Shown piece after piece: positions 22,264 to 33,528 of a stretch of 64,000 bases of DNA. Source of the stretch: Caenorhabditis remanei. Its lineage: Eukaryota; Nematoda; Chromadorea; Rhabditida; Rhabditidae. The notes beneath the pieces are model-generated. The model had not been told where the DNA came from. It did no database searches and saw nothing but the letters and a program-made list of their open reading frames with translations. The translations under genes were made by a program, and so were the position numbers. The stretch spans positions 4,712,001 through 4,776,000 of the forward strand of contig NC_071331.1 in NCBI RefSeq assembly GCF_010183535.1. Reading direction: 5' to 3'. The first letter of the stretch is position 1. Every line of letters starts with the position of its first letter.

Positions 22264-22446
22264 GTGAAAACGGTTTGTCTTCCAGCTTCGGTTCCAGTTA
22301 CGCATTTTTTCAGTGTGATGATTCATAACATAGAGGCAATTCAACTTCAAAACACACCGATCACTCCCAGTGGATTCGTTTCAAAAACCAACGCTCAATA
22401 TGAAGATTTGAAGAAACTGGAACGATTGACAAATAAAAATCGTTAA
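22264..22446 (+). pseudogene. Relic terminal exon of an unknown gene family
   Basis: A 60-codon frame (ending FVSKTNAQYEDLKKLERLTN-KNR then stop) looks like true coding sequence. A decayed copy with the same words (TCGAAAACCAACAGTCAATA) lies at about 24168-24235. It follows directly after the 8-bp-duplication element, which may have cut off the upstream exons. Not recognised. Confidence 0.35.
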
Positions 22447-23073
22447 TGAATAAGAACTGAGACGCTTTATGGTTTTCATGAAACGTTCAATACTTTTTGT
22501 TCTCAAATTTTGGAATTCTTCTATTGAGATCAATTTTCATAATCGTAAATAATAATAAAAATAACTCAGAGATGGTTGTCATTGTTTCTATGCGTTTCGG
22601 AATGTGTAGTTTCGAAATAAATCCTGAAATCCAGAAACTTTTTTGAAACTTTGGACTTAAAAGAAAAAAATTCAAAGTTGTCTCGAAATGGATCATGATT
22701 CCTAAAATTCTGATAGTGGGTATACATACATATGTAGGGAATTTGAAGCCGATGAATTATTCAAAAAAAAACACTTACGCGCACATGATTTAATGGAAGC
22801 ATAGACTCAATGATATTATATTTTTTTCTCCAAAACCACTAAAATGTTACAATTAGGCATTATCGGTTTCTCGAAACAGTATCGAATGTCACTTTGAATG
22901 AACAATTTGATAATGTTGTCTATTGCAATTTTAAAAAAAGTTCGTATCAGTATGCTTCTACTTTTCAGCTGCCTGTGAATTATGAGAACACGAATATCGT
23001 ATTATTGAAAATCAACAGAGTCAAGGACGCCGTGAAAGAGTCCCAAGTTCCTCCAACTCCTGACCCTAATTAG
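22444..23073 (+). pseudogene. Duplicated segment with a relic last exon (paralog at 26318-27020)
   Basis: Blocks such as ATGATTTAATGGAAGCATAG and TATGGTTTTCATGAAACGTT recur about 3.9 kb away. An exon with acceptor CTTTTCAG (22961-22968) reads LPVNYENTNIVLLKINRVKD through VPPTPDPN and TAG (22969-23073). The paralog has the same exon after CTTCAG at about 26933 but frameshifted. A near piRNA motif (CTGTTTCG, minus) is at 22873-22879. Confidence 0.4.
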
Positions 23074-23599
23074 TTAATTAAGAATTTTGAAGAATTTTAA
23101 GAATTTTAAGGAGAAGGCATGCGTGGAGGGCCGCGAATGCAGTCCGTCCTGATCATACTAGCAACCGAAATTGGACGGGTCTTGAGATAACTCGCTTCAA
23201 AATGACAATTGGAGTTGATCACTCTATCAAGTTGTAGATCTCGGTGAAATCTACACAAGTCTATTATCATTTTCACTATGAGTTTACTGAGAATTGCTGT
23301 AAAATCTGTTTAAGAATCAAGGCCCGGCTTAACTCATTTTACGGCTGTATATATTTTTGTGGTTCATTTTCAAAAAAATTGTCTCTTTCTATTCTTTGAA
23401 CCATTTCTTCCCATTTTCTGCGTGAACTAATGAATTTTCAAGATGAAGATAGGAACTTTTCAGCCCGAAAAAGCCAATGAAAATGAAATTTCAGGAGAGC
23501 CGCGGAAACACAAACAGGTTCAACTGATTCTGTTCGAGAATTCATATTTTCGAGGAATTTTCTTACTTCCTGAAGTCGTAATATCCTCATTTTTTCAAT
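23074..23599. other. Unassigned AT-rich DNA
   Basis: No gene or clear repeat seen, apart from a short direct repeat GAATTTTAAGAATTTTAAG near 23090. Confidence 0.4.
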
Positions 23600-24025
23600 A
23601 GCTTATGCGTGGTGACCAGTATGGCCATCAATTGAGCTTGAAATTAAAAATACAAATACATTTTCAGTTTCATCTACTTGTGTTAACTGTAACAAACTAT
23701 CCAAAAACATTAGTACGATTTTAAAATAAATCCATTCATTGTAGAGAACTATAATGTAATTTTTAAAGAAAACCTTTTCTATATTTATTTAGTTATTATT
23801 TTGATTCCATTGTAATCTGCTCTGTAACATTCATTTTAAAATTCAAAATCACTTTACTTTCGTTTCAGATGCCTTCTGTTTTACAAAACTATAAAAAGAA
23901 AAGATGATACCAAAGTCAGTTATTGGAATGGAATTTTACTCTACACCGGTTTCGAAAACTAGTAAAGAAATAAACCTGGTTCCGGGAAAAGAACGTGTTT
24001 GTGACAGTGATTGCTACAAAGTGAG
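23600..24025 (+). pseudogene. Relic exon paralogous to 19291-19560
   Basis: After acceptor CGTTTCAG (about 23868) one frame reads CLLFYKTIKRKDDTKVSYWN, then a stop after TGFEN. An overlapping frame gives VIGMEFYSTPVSKTSKEINL then a donor-like AAAGTGAGAT at about 24019. The LLFY frame is shared with the paralog. Unknown family, probably inactive. Confidence 0.35.
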
Positions 24026-24301
24026 ATAATTATTTTCCCGCATCATCTGGGACTTAAACATTCAGTTTTGAGAAAATGTACGCTCTTTGAGTATTCGTTT
24101 GGATCAAAAATCCCTGAATGATATTATGTAACTACAAAACACATTTCCTTCGCATCGAGGATTCGCATCGAAAACCAACAGTCAATATGAAAATTCATAA
24201 AAACAGAAAAGAACGAAAAATAAAAATCGTTAAAAATGAGAACTTCCGTTGTTCAGTATCTTACTGTTAACATTTGATTCAATGCAAAAAAGAGGTAATG
24301 T

Positions 24302-24309
24302 TGAAACAG
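24302..24309 (-). promoter_or_regulatory. CTGTTTCA (minus), candidate piRNA upstream motif
   Basis: Exact match on the minus strand (ATGTTGAAACAGGATTTTTG) in gene-free DNA. Confidence 0.5.
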
Positions 24310-24648
24310 GATTTTTGTTTAATTTCTTCTGAAATCTGCAAAAATTACTCTGTACTACCAGAAAAGCCGCAAATGCTGTAAAACAAAAAAATTCAAGATT
24401 ACCATAAAACAGAGATTTATTTTTTTGCAGCTAGGATTACTGCACTGATTTTTCAAGCCCATTACGAAACCAATTCATAAAAATAATCTTCTATTAATAT
24501 TTAATTAACACAATAATTGAAACTGCGTGCTCTGAATTAGTTGTCTATGTGAACTTTTCCAAGATGCCAAAAACACTGCTCTAATGAAATCTATGTACCA
24601 TTAATTGATAAAATTTTGATATAGACTCATTCAATTGGTGAAACAGAC

Positions 24649-24656
24649 AAAAATTA
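24649..24656 (-). promoter_or_regulatory. CTGTTTCA (minus), candidate piRNA upstream motif
   Basis: Exact match on the minus strand (ATTGGTGAAACAGACAAAAA). Confidence 0.5.
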
Positions 24657-25941
24657 TGTTTCGCACATTCTTTTTATCGGACACTCTCTGATGAATCTAA
24701 TTCTGTAAAGTAATCGAAAAGCGGTCGATTTCACTCTTGTCTTTTCCAAGTAAGTACTACAATATATTTTCAACAAGATAATTACAAAATCTAGTGCAAC
24801 AGTAATTTCCGGTACTGTTTGGTTAAAAATTGACTATTAGTTCATTAAAAAAGAACTCAATATTCAGTATTTGAAAAATGCACGTTCAAATTACTTTCAT
24901 TGTAATACTACAACCATTGTAACACTACAACTAGAAACTCGTGGAAACAGTAATAATAGGTTGACTGCAAAATGAACATCCCAAAATTAGTGTTAATTTT
25001 GCAAAAAACAAAATGTGTTTCAGCTTCAAAACTTGGTTAGGTCAAACCGATGAACATTCGATTTTGACATAGATTTTATAATTTTTTGTCTAAGTAAAAT
25101 TGCTAAATTTTGATAATAACCCCTTACAGTTTTCGGTGCGATGTCTGAAATTTCATGTTTCAATGCAATGTGAACAGTCTTCGCGTTTTGAAGTAGCGAT
25201 TTTCTCTATATTCGGATATGCAACTTCACAATTGTACAAAAAAAAAGAATATCTTAGCAAAGCACTGGTAAAAATGTTTTGAATTGAAAAAATTTTAGCA
25301 AGACCTAGATTTTTAAAGCTTTATTAAATTTCCAACTGCAGAAAAAGAAAGTTGAAACTGTGTTCTTATGAGCCTGAACTCACCAATCATTTTGATCGAA
25401 ACACTGGAATACTGTTAAGAATCTGTTAAGAAGATGAATTTAAAAAAAAAATCACTAGAATAAAATTTCACACGGCTTGAATACTATAAAACACTTTTAT
25501 TAGGAAACAGATTTTTTCGTTTTTTATATGAATGCAATTGTCCACGGAGCACAATTTTCCGTTGATACAACTTATATGTCTTTTTTGAAATTGTAACTTT
25601 CCCACAAAAATAAGATTCTGGCTATTTTCTCCTTTCCCGTTAGTTTATGTACGTACATGCCTTTTAAACGTCTAACTTCATTGAAAGAAATCCTCTATAC
25701 TTCAACGTTTTCTTTTAGTATTTTGTATTACAGACCGTACTATTATACTAGCTCCACAATAACTGAAAGTGTTGTGCAATCATGTGGAGATTTATAAAAA
25801 CAGTAATCGCAGCTACATACATCTTGATGGAGCGCTATTTTTTCTGAAAGGAACCATCAAAATAATAGTTTCTTGAAATAGCCCTCTTGACGATCTTCGG
25901 ATCGAATTAATTCAAAACTGTATTCTTATTTCCCGAAGAAT

Positions 25942-25949
25942 TGAAACAG
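25942..25949 (-). promoter_or_regulatory. CTGTTTCA (minus), candidate piRNA upstream motif
   Basis: Exact match on the minus strand (GAATTGAAACAGTGTTATTT). Confidence 0.5.
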
Positions 25950-26849
25950 TGTTATTTGTTTTCATTAAATCTGCGGAGTTTAAATGTTCTCCACAATGAG
26001 AAAGATGTGAATACGGTAGAAATCATGGTGGAAATGTTTCTTATGGATTACAAAACTTTTTGAGACACTACGAAAGAACCATCCGTGCTTACTCCTGTTT
26101 TTGCCTCCACAACTACCCACATTACAACAATAACAATTTTTTCTTATTCTCCTTCCCCCTTGCCCTACACATATTATATAAGTCTCCTTATTTCCCGGTT
26201 TCCTTTTCTCAGGTTTAGTCTCGTGAGGGACTTTACCTGACCTCCAGTGACATTTATTGTATACTTAAATAGTTAAATAAAAATATCAAATATCAAACAA
26301 AGAGACAGCATGATTGATGTATTGCTTTATGAGACGTTTTATGGTTTTCTTGAAACGTTCAACAATTATTTTTTGTTTAGTCCAAAGTTTGGACGTCTGT
26401 ATTCAGTACTTGTCTTTAAAGAGGTATTTATTGTCGGGGAGCAATAATGCCGACTAATGCAGAGTGTTTCAATGAATAATTTCCGTATTTATTGATAACT
26501 AAAAAAAAATGTTTCTAATTTTTTTTGTCAATATTTGTTTTTTTGTTAATAAATTGATGAATTCTTTTTTTCTGAATCTTTCTGCTGTTTTTGATAAAAA
26601 TTAATTCAAATTTCATACAAATAAATTCAAAAAATGATTCTCATTGTCATTCGAACTAAATCATTAATAATAGTGAGACCTATACAATGATTTCTTGGTA
26701 ATTTGAAACCGATTAATACTTTTTAAAAAACACTTCAGGACACATGATTTAATGGAAGCATAGACTCAATGCTATGGTATTTTTTTTAACAAAAAATGAA
26801 CAGCTGAAAAAATTATAGTTGATGGTACAATAGAACATTATCGGTTTCT

Positions 26850-26857
26850 TGAAACAG
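26850..26857 (-). promoter_or_regulatory. CTGTTTCA (minus), candidate piRNA upstream motif
   Basis: Exact match on the minus strand. The paralogous position in the left duplicate (22873) reads CTGTTTCG. It forms a divergent pair with 26897. Confidence 0.5.
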
Positions 26858-26896
26858 TATTGAATTCCACTTTGAATCAATGATTTGATAGGTTGT

Positions 26897-26904
26897 CTGT
26901 TTCA
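26897..26904 (+). promoter_or_regulatory. CTGTTTCA, candidate piRNA upstream motif
   Basis: Exact match in GTTGTCTGTTTCAATTGAAA. The left duplicate has GTTGTCTATTGCAATT here (degenerate). Confidence 0.5.
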
Positions 26905-27003
26905 ATTGAAAAACTTTCATATCAATAACTTCAGCTAACTATGACTACTAAGACCGGCAACAGAATTTCGTTCTATTGAAGATCAGCAGAATCATCGACG
27001 TCG

Positions 27004-27011
27004 TGAAACAG
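27004..27011 (-). promoter_or_regulatory. CTGTTTCA (minus), possible piRNA motif in a relic exon
   Basis: Exact match, but inside the frameshifted exon copy. In the left duplicate the same position encodes VKES (GTGAAAGAG). It may therefore be incidental. Confidence 0.3.
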
Positions 27012-27020
27012 ATTTTGAAG

Positions 27021-28389
27021 TTTGCAAAATGTTGTTTCAGTAAAAAATTTCATGTTTCCAAAGTATGTTATTCAGTAACCATTGTGCAGCTTTCAGGATT
27101 GCCAGAATAGTATGCTGGAATTGTCTCGCGATTTGACAAAAGGAACACCAGTAAATTGGTGGAGGGAAGTTGGTGACTAAGTGAAACGTAAATTCTTATT
27201 TTTTAAAAAACACACTTTCTTTCTAGTTTTGATTAAATATATGTCTTTTCACTTGTAAACTGTTCTTGAAATCGAATTGATTTAGGATTAATGTGATTTT
27301 ACATTAAATAATTTCTGTGTAGGGTGAAACATGAGAAAATAGTGTTCATTTCATATCCCTTGGGTATGAAAATAAAGTTTTTTGCCTTTTTTGAATTCTC
27401 AATCTAGAATTAGTTTGTACTTTATTATTATCAGTTGGCTTTATAAAATTTCACTGTCACAGTTTTCTGTGAAAAAAAAAGAAAAACTCTATACAATGTA
27501 ATCTTTTGACTCAAATTATTATGATATGCGCACATCGGGAAAGAAAATTGAAGAATGAGCAAAATGCCGATAAATTCAGCAATAATAACTAACACAGCTG
27601 TTGTGCACAATAAAAGAAGATAAAGAAACTTGATGGAGACAGAATATGAAATCATTTTCACAACGAAATAGAGTTAATCTCATAAATGCAATTCTGACAA
27701 TCAGAACATTACTTGGACATAACATGACTTCATTGTTTAAAATAAGGAAATAACTTTGAGAAAACAGTAAATTTCGTTAACGCGAACCAGATTTTTAAAA
27801 GATTTTCACATAAGGCCATGAGTCACTAAAATACACCTATGAGTCATTATGAGCCAATAAAATCTATGAGGCACTAAAAGTCAATTAATTTCTAAATTAT
27901 GTCAGTTCGATGCATCAGGAATATTTTGAATAACAATAGTTCAGAAATTTCAACGTCTCGAAGCCTTCGAGTTACCCAATGTAAATATTCTCTAAACAAT
28001 ATTAAGAGCATTTCTTTTCTTGTAACTTGATGTTAAAATACCTAAAACTATAAAGTTACTCCCGTTTTTTTGATTTCTTTATCTAGCTATTATTGTAGTT
28101 CAAAATCAATAAAAAAAATTTTGAGCATTTCATATTTTAGAAAAACTAGAGCTTGCGGCTCTATAAACTGATTGTCATTTGCAACATTTGTGACACAACT
28201 TTTACACTCCGATGTGAGAAAAAAATAGTTTCGCGTTTCTCATTGCAATCTACAGGTGAAACCTCGGAATAAACATAAATTATTTTTTTAAAGTGAGAAA
28301 ATAGTTTTGAGAAACAGTAAGTTTCATTATCACTTTCCGTTATAAAAGCAGGAACAAGGAACCAATAACTTTTCCTTGCATTTTCCGTA
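27021..28389. other. AT-rich intergenic DNA without recognised genes
   Basis: Several small frames (27431-27661 minus and others) have no splice or homology support. CTGTTTCT (minus) at 28311-28317 is a near-match to the piRNA motif. Confidence 0.4.
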
Positions 28390-28528
28390 TTAGCACGGTA
28401 CGCTTCTAACAACCGCGCTCTACTGAAACCGAAGAAAATTGTGTGCGAAATTGAGAGACTCGGAGAAAAAGAGACATTTTTCAAGGTCATTTCGGTGGAG
28501 CGCAGTTGTAAGAACTGTGCCGAGCTAA
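28390..28528. mobile_element. 139-bp TA-flanked palindromic MITE, copy 1
   Basis: Ends TTAGCACGGTACGC and GTGCCGAGCTAA, with TA duplicated on both sides. The interior is nearly palindromic (CAACCGCGCTCTACTGAAAC / GGTGGAGCGCAGTTG). Two other copies are at 42050-42195 and 47804-47937. The TA target fits a Tc1/mariner-driven MITE. Confidence 0.8.
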
Positions 28529-29071
28529 TATAATGAAAGTTTGAGAAACACTCAGTGAAGCTCAATGTCTCTTTAACATATATCAGTTTGCTGTATCAGC
28601 AATGATTTGAATAACGTATCTTCTAAAAATGAAGTTTTGGAGAATTTAATGTGTATTCCCAAAATTACACAGGTATTCAAAAACTTAAGTTTACCTGTCT
28701 TTAAAAGTTTCCAGTTTTGTAGTGAGAAAAAAATCATCAACTTGAAAAAGAAACTTGGATTTATTCATCGAGGAACTTGTAATCAATTAATTATGTACAT
28801 AATTATAAGGAGAGTTTAGAGAATTTGAAAAAGTCAGAATGCAAAACTTGAGAAAAACCACAAATAAAAATTGGAAGAAACCGGCAATTAAAAAAATAAG
28901 AAGAAGGGCGGGGCGGGTAAAGAAAGTTGAAAGCCCCATCAACCGAATAAAACTATTATGAATTAAAGGGAATGCACAAAATACAGAGATTAATTGAGTA
29001 TCTCAATAGGAGAAAGTGAAAGCAAGGAAATCATGGATAGGCGCTACAAATAAGGTGTTATCAGAAGAAAA
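28529..29071. other. Intergenic, downstream of the 29-31 kb gene
   Basis: No gene seen. A GC-rich patch GGGCGGGGCGGG (28906-28917) lies in AT-rich DNA. Confidence 0.4.
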
Positions 29072-31019
29072 TTAGTCGGTATTGAAGACATTTCCCAAAT
29101 TTCTTCTGCCCACATTCATGAACATCTCTCCGAGATCGTTAGTTTTGGTGGTGTTGATTTCAGCCATCATCTGGGCGTGTGCCGCGCGGATCAGGTCCAT
29201 CTTTTTCGGATCCTTTCTGGCTTTCCGCATTACATCACGATGAATCGCCATCATATCTGCTTCAAAGTCTTGGAGATCCTGTTCCGATGGAGCTGGGTTC
29301 TGAAATTTAAAAATTGGACATATGATTCTAATGTTTGGAGCATAGTTGTCAACCGAACCGAAAAGGGCCGGCGCGAAACAAGCTGAGTTATATGAGCTGA
29401 AAAACATATTTGTCCGAAATCCGGATTCCGGATTCCGGAAAATGAAAATTTGCATTCCGATTCCGGATTCCGGATTCTGAAAAATGAAAATTTTCATTCC
29501 GATTCCGGATTCCGGTTGTTTGAATTTTTTTCCGGAAACCTGAAGTTTAAGTTTAAAATTTTTTTTGAGTTTTAAAGACAACTGCATTACTTCTTTTTCG
29601 GGTTTGAACCTCGAAAGTAGTTTTAAATTTTATATATAATTAAAAACACTCAAAAAAATGACTTGGTCTATCAAATTTATCGAATCATTCCGGATTCCGG
29701 ATTCCGAAATTCCGGAATTCCGGGTTTTTTTGACATTCCGGTTCCGGTTCCGGATTCCGGTATTTGAAAAACTTCATTCCGGTTCCGGATTCCGGTTTTT
29801 CGGAAAATGGCATTCCGTACAACTATGCTGACAATTATACGAAAATGCTGGTGACTAATCGTTAATGTACCGCGGGCCGGGTTAGAAAGCGGCACTTTAT
29901 CCCGACTCGGGGTGCATTAACAGATGTTTATGCGACCCGTAGGTGGGTCACAGACATAGTTCTCGGTGAGAGCTACATTTTGGTATATTTTTCAGCTCAC
30001 ACGACTCAGTTTGTAGCGAGTTACGCGGTTGACAAGTATGGTTTGGATAACTTACAACAGACGCCGAAGAATCTGGCTCCATTGGTCCAGATGTGTCCAT
30101 GGTCTGATCGGCGGGAATGAAAACAAACGATGCTTTTGGCATTGTCGCAGGGAGATACGAAGTGGCTATTGTTGATTGATCTGGCACAACTTCAACTTGT
30201 CGACGTTTGACCGGTGTAGCTGAGTAGTACTCCGCCTTGATGGCGTTCAGAGGCAATGTGGGTCTGAAGATTTGTGGTTTTTATGGAAAATAGGAAAAAA
30301 AGAGGAAAACTTACTTAACAGATGCTGGTGTGGCGGGTGCTGGTGTGGCGGGTGCTGGTGGTATGAGGTCCTCATCGTCATCGTCGTCACTATCATCCTC
30401 TCCGAGATCAATGACAATTGGGGCTCCATTTTCATCAACAAGATTTGCCGATCTCATTTTCTTTTCCATCTTCTCCGTGCGGAAGGGTTTTACAAAGGGA
30501 TACGTTGGCCACGCCCACAGCTTCTCCTCCACCTCCTTTGGGGATAACTTATCCGTTTTGATATGCTTCAGAAGGCGGTTGTAGAGGTGCTGCTTTGCGG
30601 ATCGGAGGCAATCCCTTATGATTGAGGCTGAAAAAATACATTAATTTATAAGAAAAATAATAATAATATAACTTACGATGCACGACGAGTCCTGTTCTTT
30701 TATACACTGAAACTGCCGTTGTGCAGTACCATTTGTGAATATTCGCTCTATTCTTGGCACCTTCCATTGGATGTTTGGTGCTGGAATCCAGAATGATCCA
30801 CTCGAGCAACTGCTTACTGTTTCTGGAGACAACAGTTGCCCACTTTTGCTCCTGCACATTTGGAGCTTGAATTGCGAACAGGTACTGAGGCATTGTCATG
30901 TGCGCACCGGGATTCTCAATTGGCAGAGAAGGAAGGACGACGTGTGGTGGTACCGGAAGTTCTTCCCAGAGTGGACGAGCGACGGGCTCTTGTTTGGGCA
31001 TGCGCATTTCAGACTGCAT
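29072..31019 (-). CDS. Nematode-specific protein, paralog A (363 aa, 4 exons)
   Basis: Exons on the minus strand: 31019-30677, 30627-30315, 30263-30056 and 29299-29072, phases 1, 2, 0, with TAA at the end. The start ATG at 31019 is preceded by TTTCCAG|A, an acceptor for trans-splicing or a 5'-UTR intron; the same arrangement occurs in paralog B at 42571, which decided the start. Conserved features: P-L-W-E-E-L-P-V-P-P-H-V-V-L-P near the N-terminus, a helical region with VEEKLWAWPTYPFVKPFRTE around residues 145-165, an acidic run (DDSDDDDDEDL) and Pro/Ala repeats around 200-220, and a charged helical C-terminus. No signal peptide or membrane segment; probably nuclear by composition. I do not recognise the domain; a LIN-8-type family is one idea to test. 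The 756-bp third intron holds a transposon. Confidence 0.85.
29341..30040. mobile_element. 700-bp inverted-repeat element in intron 3 of paralog A
   Basis: Left end CATAGTTGTCAACCG and right end CGGTTGACAAGTATG are inverted, and the similarity continues inward (ACTGAGT..., GAGCTGAAAAA) for about 70 bp. GTTTGGAG and GTTTGGAT flank it, an 8-bp duplication with one mismatch. The interior has CCGGATTCCGG-type repeats (about 29410-29800). Secondary ends ACAACTATG (29823) and CATAGTTCTCGG (29955) suggest a nested or composite structure. Confidence 0.65.
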
Positions 31020-31224
31020 TCTGGAAATGGAAATTAGAGAGTGGGAAAGAAACAGGAAGTAAGGAGGAGACGACATTGAGAATCAAACATTTCTGAGGCG
31101 CCGAAGAACGAAACGCGGAAATACGGAAGGTGGAAGACGGAATTCGGAAACGGAATTTTTTGGGGCGAAACCGGGCATTCCAGAACCATCAAATTTCGCC
31201 AACAACTGTGAAGAAAATCCTTTA

Positions 31225-31345
31225 AAAAAGGTAATGCCTGGAAAGGTAAAGGATAAAGGATAAAGGATAAAGGATAAAGGATAAAGGATAAAGGATAAAG
31301 GAATGGGTAAAGGTAAACGGTAAAGGGAAAAAGAAAAAGGATCAA
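31225..31345. repeat. GGATAAA short tandem repeat
   Basis: AAAGGATAAAGGATAAAGG with a 7-bp period and about eight clean units, then degenerate GGTAAAC/GGAAAAA units. It lies between paralog A and the GA-rich repeat region. Confidence 0.85.
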
Positions 31346-31529
31346 GGATAAAGGTAAGGTTTCACGTTTCGTGTCAAAATGTCATGGTTTCAAAACGTCT
31401 CAAATTTCAAACGTTGGTTTCAAGATGTCCTGAAGCCATCTTTTCGCTACCGCAGTAAAGCGCGGATGGGAAAATTATAGGAAGCAACGTCAAGTATTCA
31501 GTTTGAATTCAAAGTCTAGCGCGACAAAA

Positions 31530-31922
31530 CCTCGCGGCAATATTGCCAAAGTGGGAGGAGCCAATTAACCCCTACACACAGATCACATTTTCAAGGAAAA
31601 CAGAGTACTAACTACTATCCCATTGGCAGAGGAAGAAAACAAGGGAGACACAGGAGACGAGAGGGTCTTGATAGAGAGTGTACGCTCTACAACAGCGAAT
31701 CGTCGACTTTCGAAATAAATATTTAGAAGAGAGACCGATGCATTCATTCATGCGTAGAGAAACCCAATGAATGGAGGGAGCAGAGAAACACACAAACATA
31801 TAAAGGGAGAGATTGTGTGTAAGAGAGAGAGAGAGAGAGTCAGAGAAAATTGCGAAAGACAAGAATATTCTTCTTTTTCCTCTTTTACTCCCATGCGGCG
31901 ACAGCTGTTGGAAGTTAGGAAA

Positions 31923-31974
<52 letters not shown>

Positions 31975-32260
31975 CGTGCAGAAATGTGTATTAGAGAAAA
32001 GATTTGCACGCTCCCGCAACTAGGACACACTATGCGTTTCTTTTTCCTCTCCATCTTTTTCGCTCTCCGCTGCTGAGAGAAGAGAGAAGACAAGAGACAA
32101 AGTCGCTGCTTTCTTTCTAAATCGATAGAAGAGAGAGTGTGTAAAATGAAGAGAGCGAGACGCAAGGAGTGTCGTCGTGTGAGGAATTGAGAGACGGAGA
32201 AAAAGTGTTTCGATGGAGCGCACTAATCAAAACAGTGCAGCGTCAGTAAGGATGAAAATT
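31530..32260. repeat. GA-rich repeat block, copy 1
   Basis: Matches 38015-38335 (GCCAAAGTGGGAGGAGCCAA through GAATGGAGGGAGCAGAGAAA) and 37265-37665 (TTACTCCCATGCGGCGAC through CGATGGAGCGCACTAATC) in direct orientation, but in swapped order. It includes (GA)n runs at 31815-31840 and 31925-31970. Long frames on both strands here are repeat by-products. Confidence 0.7.
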
Positions 32261-32337
32261 TTTGACGATCTTGAAAGAATAGCTATTGGAAGACATCGTG
32301 CGAGGCGCAACGACCCCAACGAACAAATTTGATTTTG

Positions 32338-32455
32338 TTTTCCGGTCCTCGAGCACATTTTCCGGTCCTCGAGCACATTTCTTACATTTTCCGGTCCTCG
32401 AGCACATTTGTTTTCCGGTCCTTGAGCACGTTTTCCGGTTCTCGAGCACATCACG
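32338..32455. repeat. 21-bp minisatellite, five units
   Basis: TTTTCCGGTCCTCGAGCACA recurs five times with small variants (one unit is extended by CTTACA). It is an expansion inside the GA-rich repeat family; the related copy near 37750 has GCGTTGCGTGCGCGTCGCGT instead. Confidence 0.85.
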
Positions 32456-32460
32456 CGTTG

Positions 32461-32955
32461 CATGCGCGTTGCGGGTCATATTGAAAGATACGACAAATAA
32501 ACGTAAAAATCCTTGACAAGTCTTTTTTGGCACCGTGCCAACCTTGGTGCGACGGAGCGCGTTTCTGCGAAGCACTGCTGTGTGCGTGACCATGTGACAG
32601 CGTGACAAAATTGGCTACGGCAGTGTTGACGCCGCGCGCAACCAGCATAATCTCTTTTTCCTTCCTTGCATTTCTCTTTCCCTTTCCTTTCCATCCATCA
32701 TATGGACGACCACTCTTAACAAGGAGCACACTATTTCCTTTTTCTCTATCCCTTTCTTCGTCTTTTTCCATTTTAAATTCCATCAATGTCGACGAGCGCT
32801 GCGGAGAGGAAGGAAAAGCCGCACACATTCAAACAACCAGCCTTCGTTGCTGTCTTTCTAAACTAATGGAAAGGAGAAAAAAGGAATTAAGTGTGTTGAG
32901 AGACGCAGAGAGAAAAGATGGGAGTGTTCGGTGGAGCGCAGTTGTCAAAACAGAA
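32461..32955. repeat. Repeat family with GTGACCATGTGAC and GGTGGAGCGCAGTTG, copy 1
   Basis: Shares with 34500-34925 and 35685-36125 an ordered series: GTGACCATGTGAC...AAAATTG, ACGCCGCGCGCAACCAGCA, TCTTTTTCC pyrimidine tracts, GTCGACGAGCGCTGCGGAGA, CTAAACTAATGGAA, and the terminus GGTGGAGCGCAGTTGTCAAA. The terminus matches the ends of the TA-flanked MITE (28390), suggesting one superfamily. Confidence 0.65.
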
Positions 32956-33528
32956 GTGAGAATGCGAAAAACAGTTATGCACGGTAGTGGTAATTACCGG
33001 CTTAGGCCGGGCCATCAGTTGCTGGAGAGCTTATTTTGTGAGGGGCTATTAAAGTGTTTGCTCAGAGAGCAGTCACAACTCGGGTATGGTCAAGCAAGGT
33101 ACAGTTATTTCTCTACAGTACTGATTTTATTACTGGATCATCCGCACATCCCACTGGTTTGCGTGGTTGCAGGGCGATGATCTGTAGAGAGCTGTTACCA
33201 AGCCAGCCTCAACACCTTCAATAAATTTCTCCATTCCCAGGGTTCCTCTTAGCCAAAGGTGCCGGATATTAAGATCTACTAGCGTCTGGCCGAGTTACCC
33301 GCCGGGTACCTCGCGGCCTTCCCGTCTGTCATCGACTTCGCAGTCTCAAGAAGGTGCTCAAACTTGGGTAATTAAACCAATTCATATAGGAAAGATATAA
33401 GAATATAACATAAAAGATTCAACAATTAACAATAACAAATGGGGGTGAAAAATATGAAAGTAAAAGATGGTTTCGATATGATTCCATAGAATTCGATATT
33501 TATATGAATGAGACAAGGAAGCTCGGTC
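32956..33528. other. Unassigned moderately GC-rich DNA
   Basis: No confident gene. On the minus strand near 33285-33370 a short frame reads KFEHLLETAKSMTDGKAARY, which could be a retroelement Gag fragment; this is a guess. It lies next to the solo LTR. Confidence 0.3.

Larger units (their letters stand above)
24026..26310. other. AT-rich intergenic DNA carrying several piRNA motifs
   Basis: No gene seen. Exact motif hits at 24302, 24649 and 25942; near-matches at 24954 and 25504. At about 26150-26300 a C/T-rich stretch is followed by an A-rich tail with ATATCAAATATCAAAC, which resembles the 3' end of a non-LTR retrotransposon; this is a weak impression. Confidence 0.4.
26318..27020 (+). pseudogene. 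Duplicated segment, decayed copy of 22444-23073
   Basis: Matches the left copy in order (TATGGTTTTCTTGAAACGTT; ATGATTTAATGGAAGCATAG; TATCGGTTTCTTGAAACAGT). Its exon equivalent after CTTCAG is frameshifted. It has exact piRNA motifs on both strands. Confidence 0.45.

Noticed and set aside
21979..22328. Three overlapping plus-strand frames of MGLRF/WASDF-type repeats
   Set aside because: They are translations of the GGGCCTCCGATT subterminal repeats of a transposon, open in all frames by repeat structure.
31608..32165. 185-codon minus-strand frame with long Ser/Leu runs
   Set aside because: It runs through (GA)n repeats and a dispersed repeat block; the related copy at 37188-37478 keeps no common frame.
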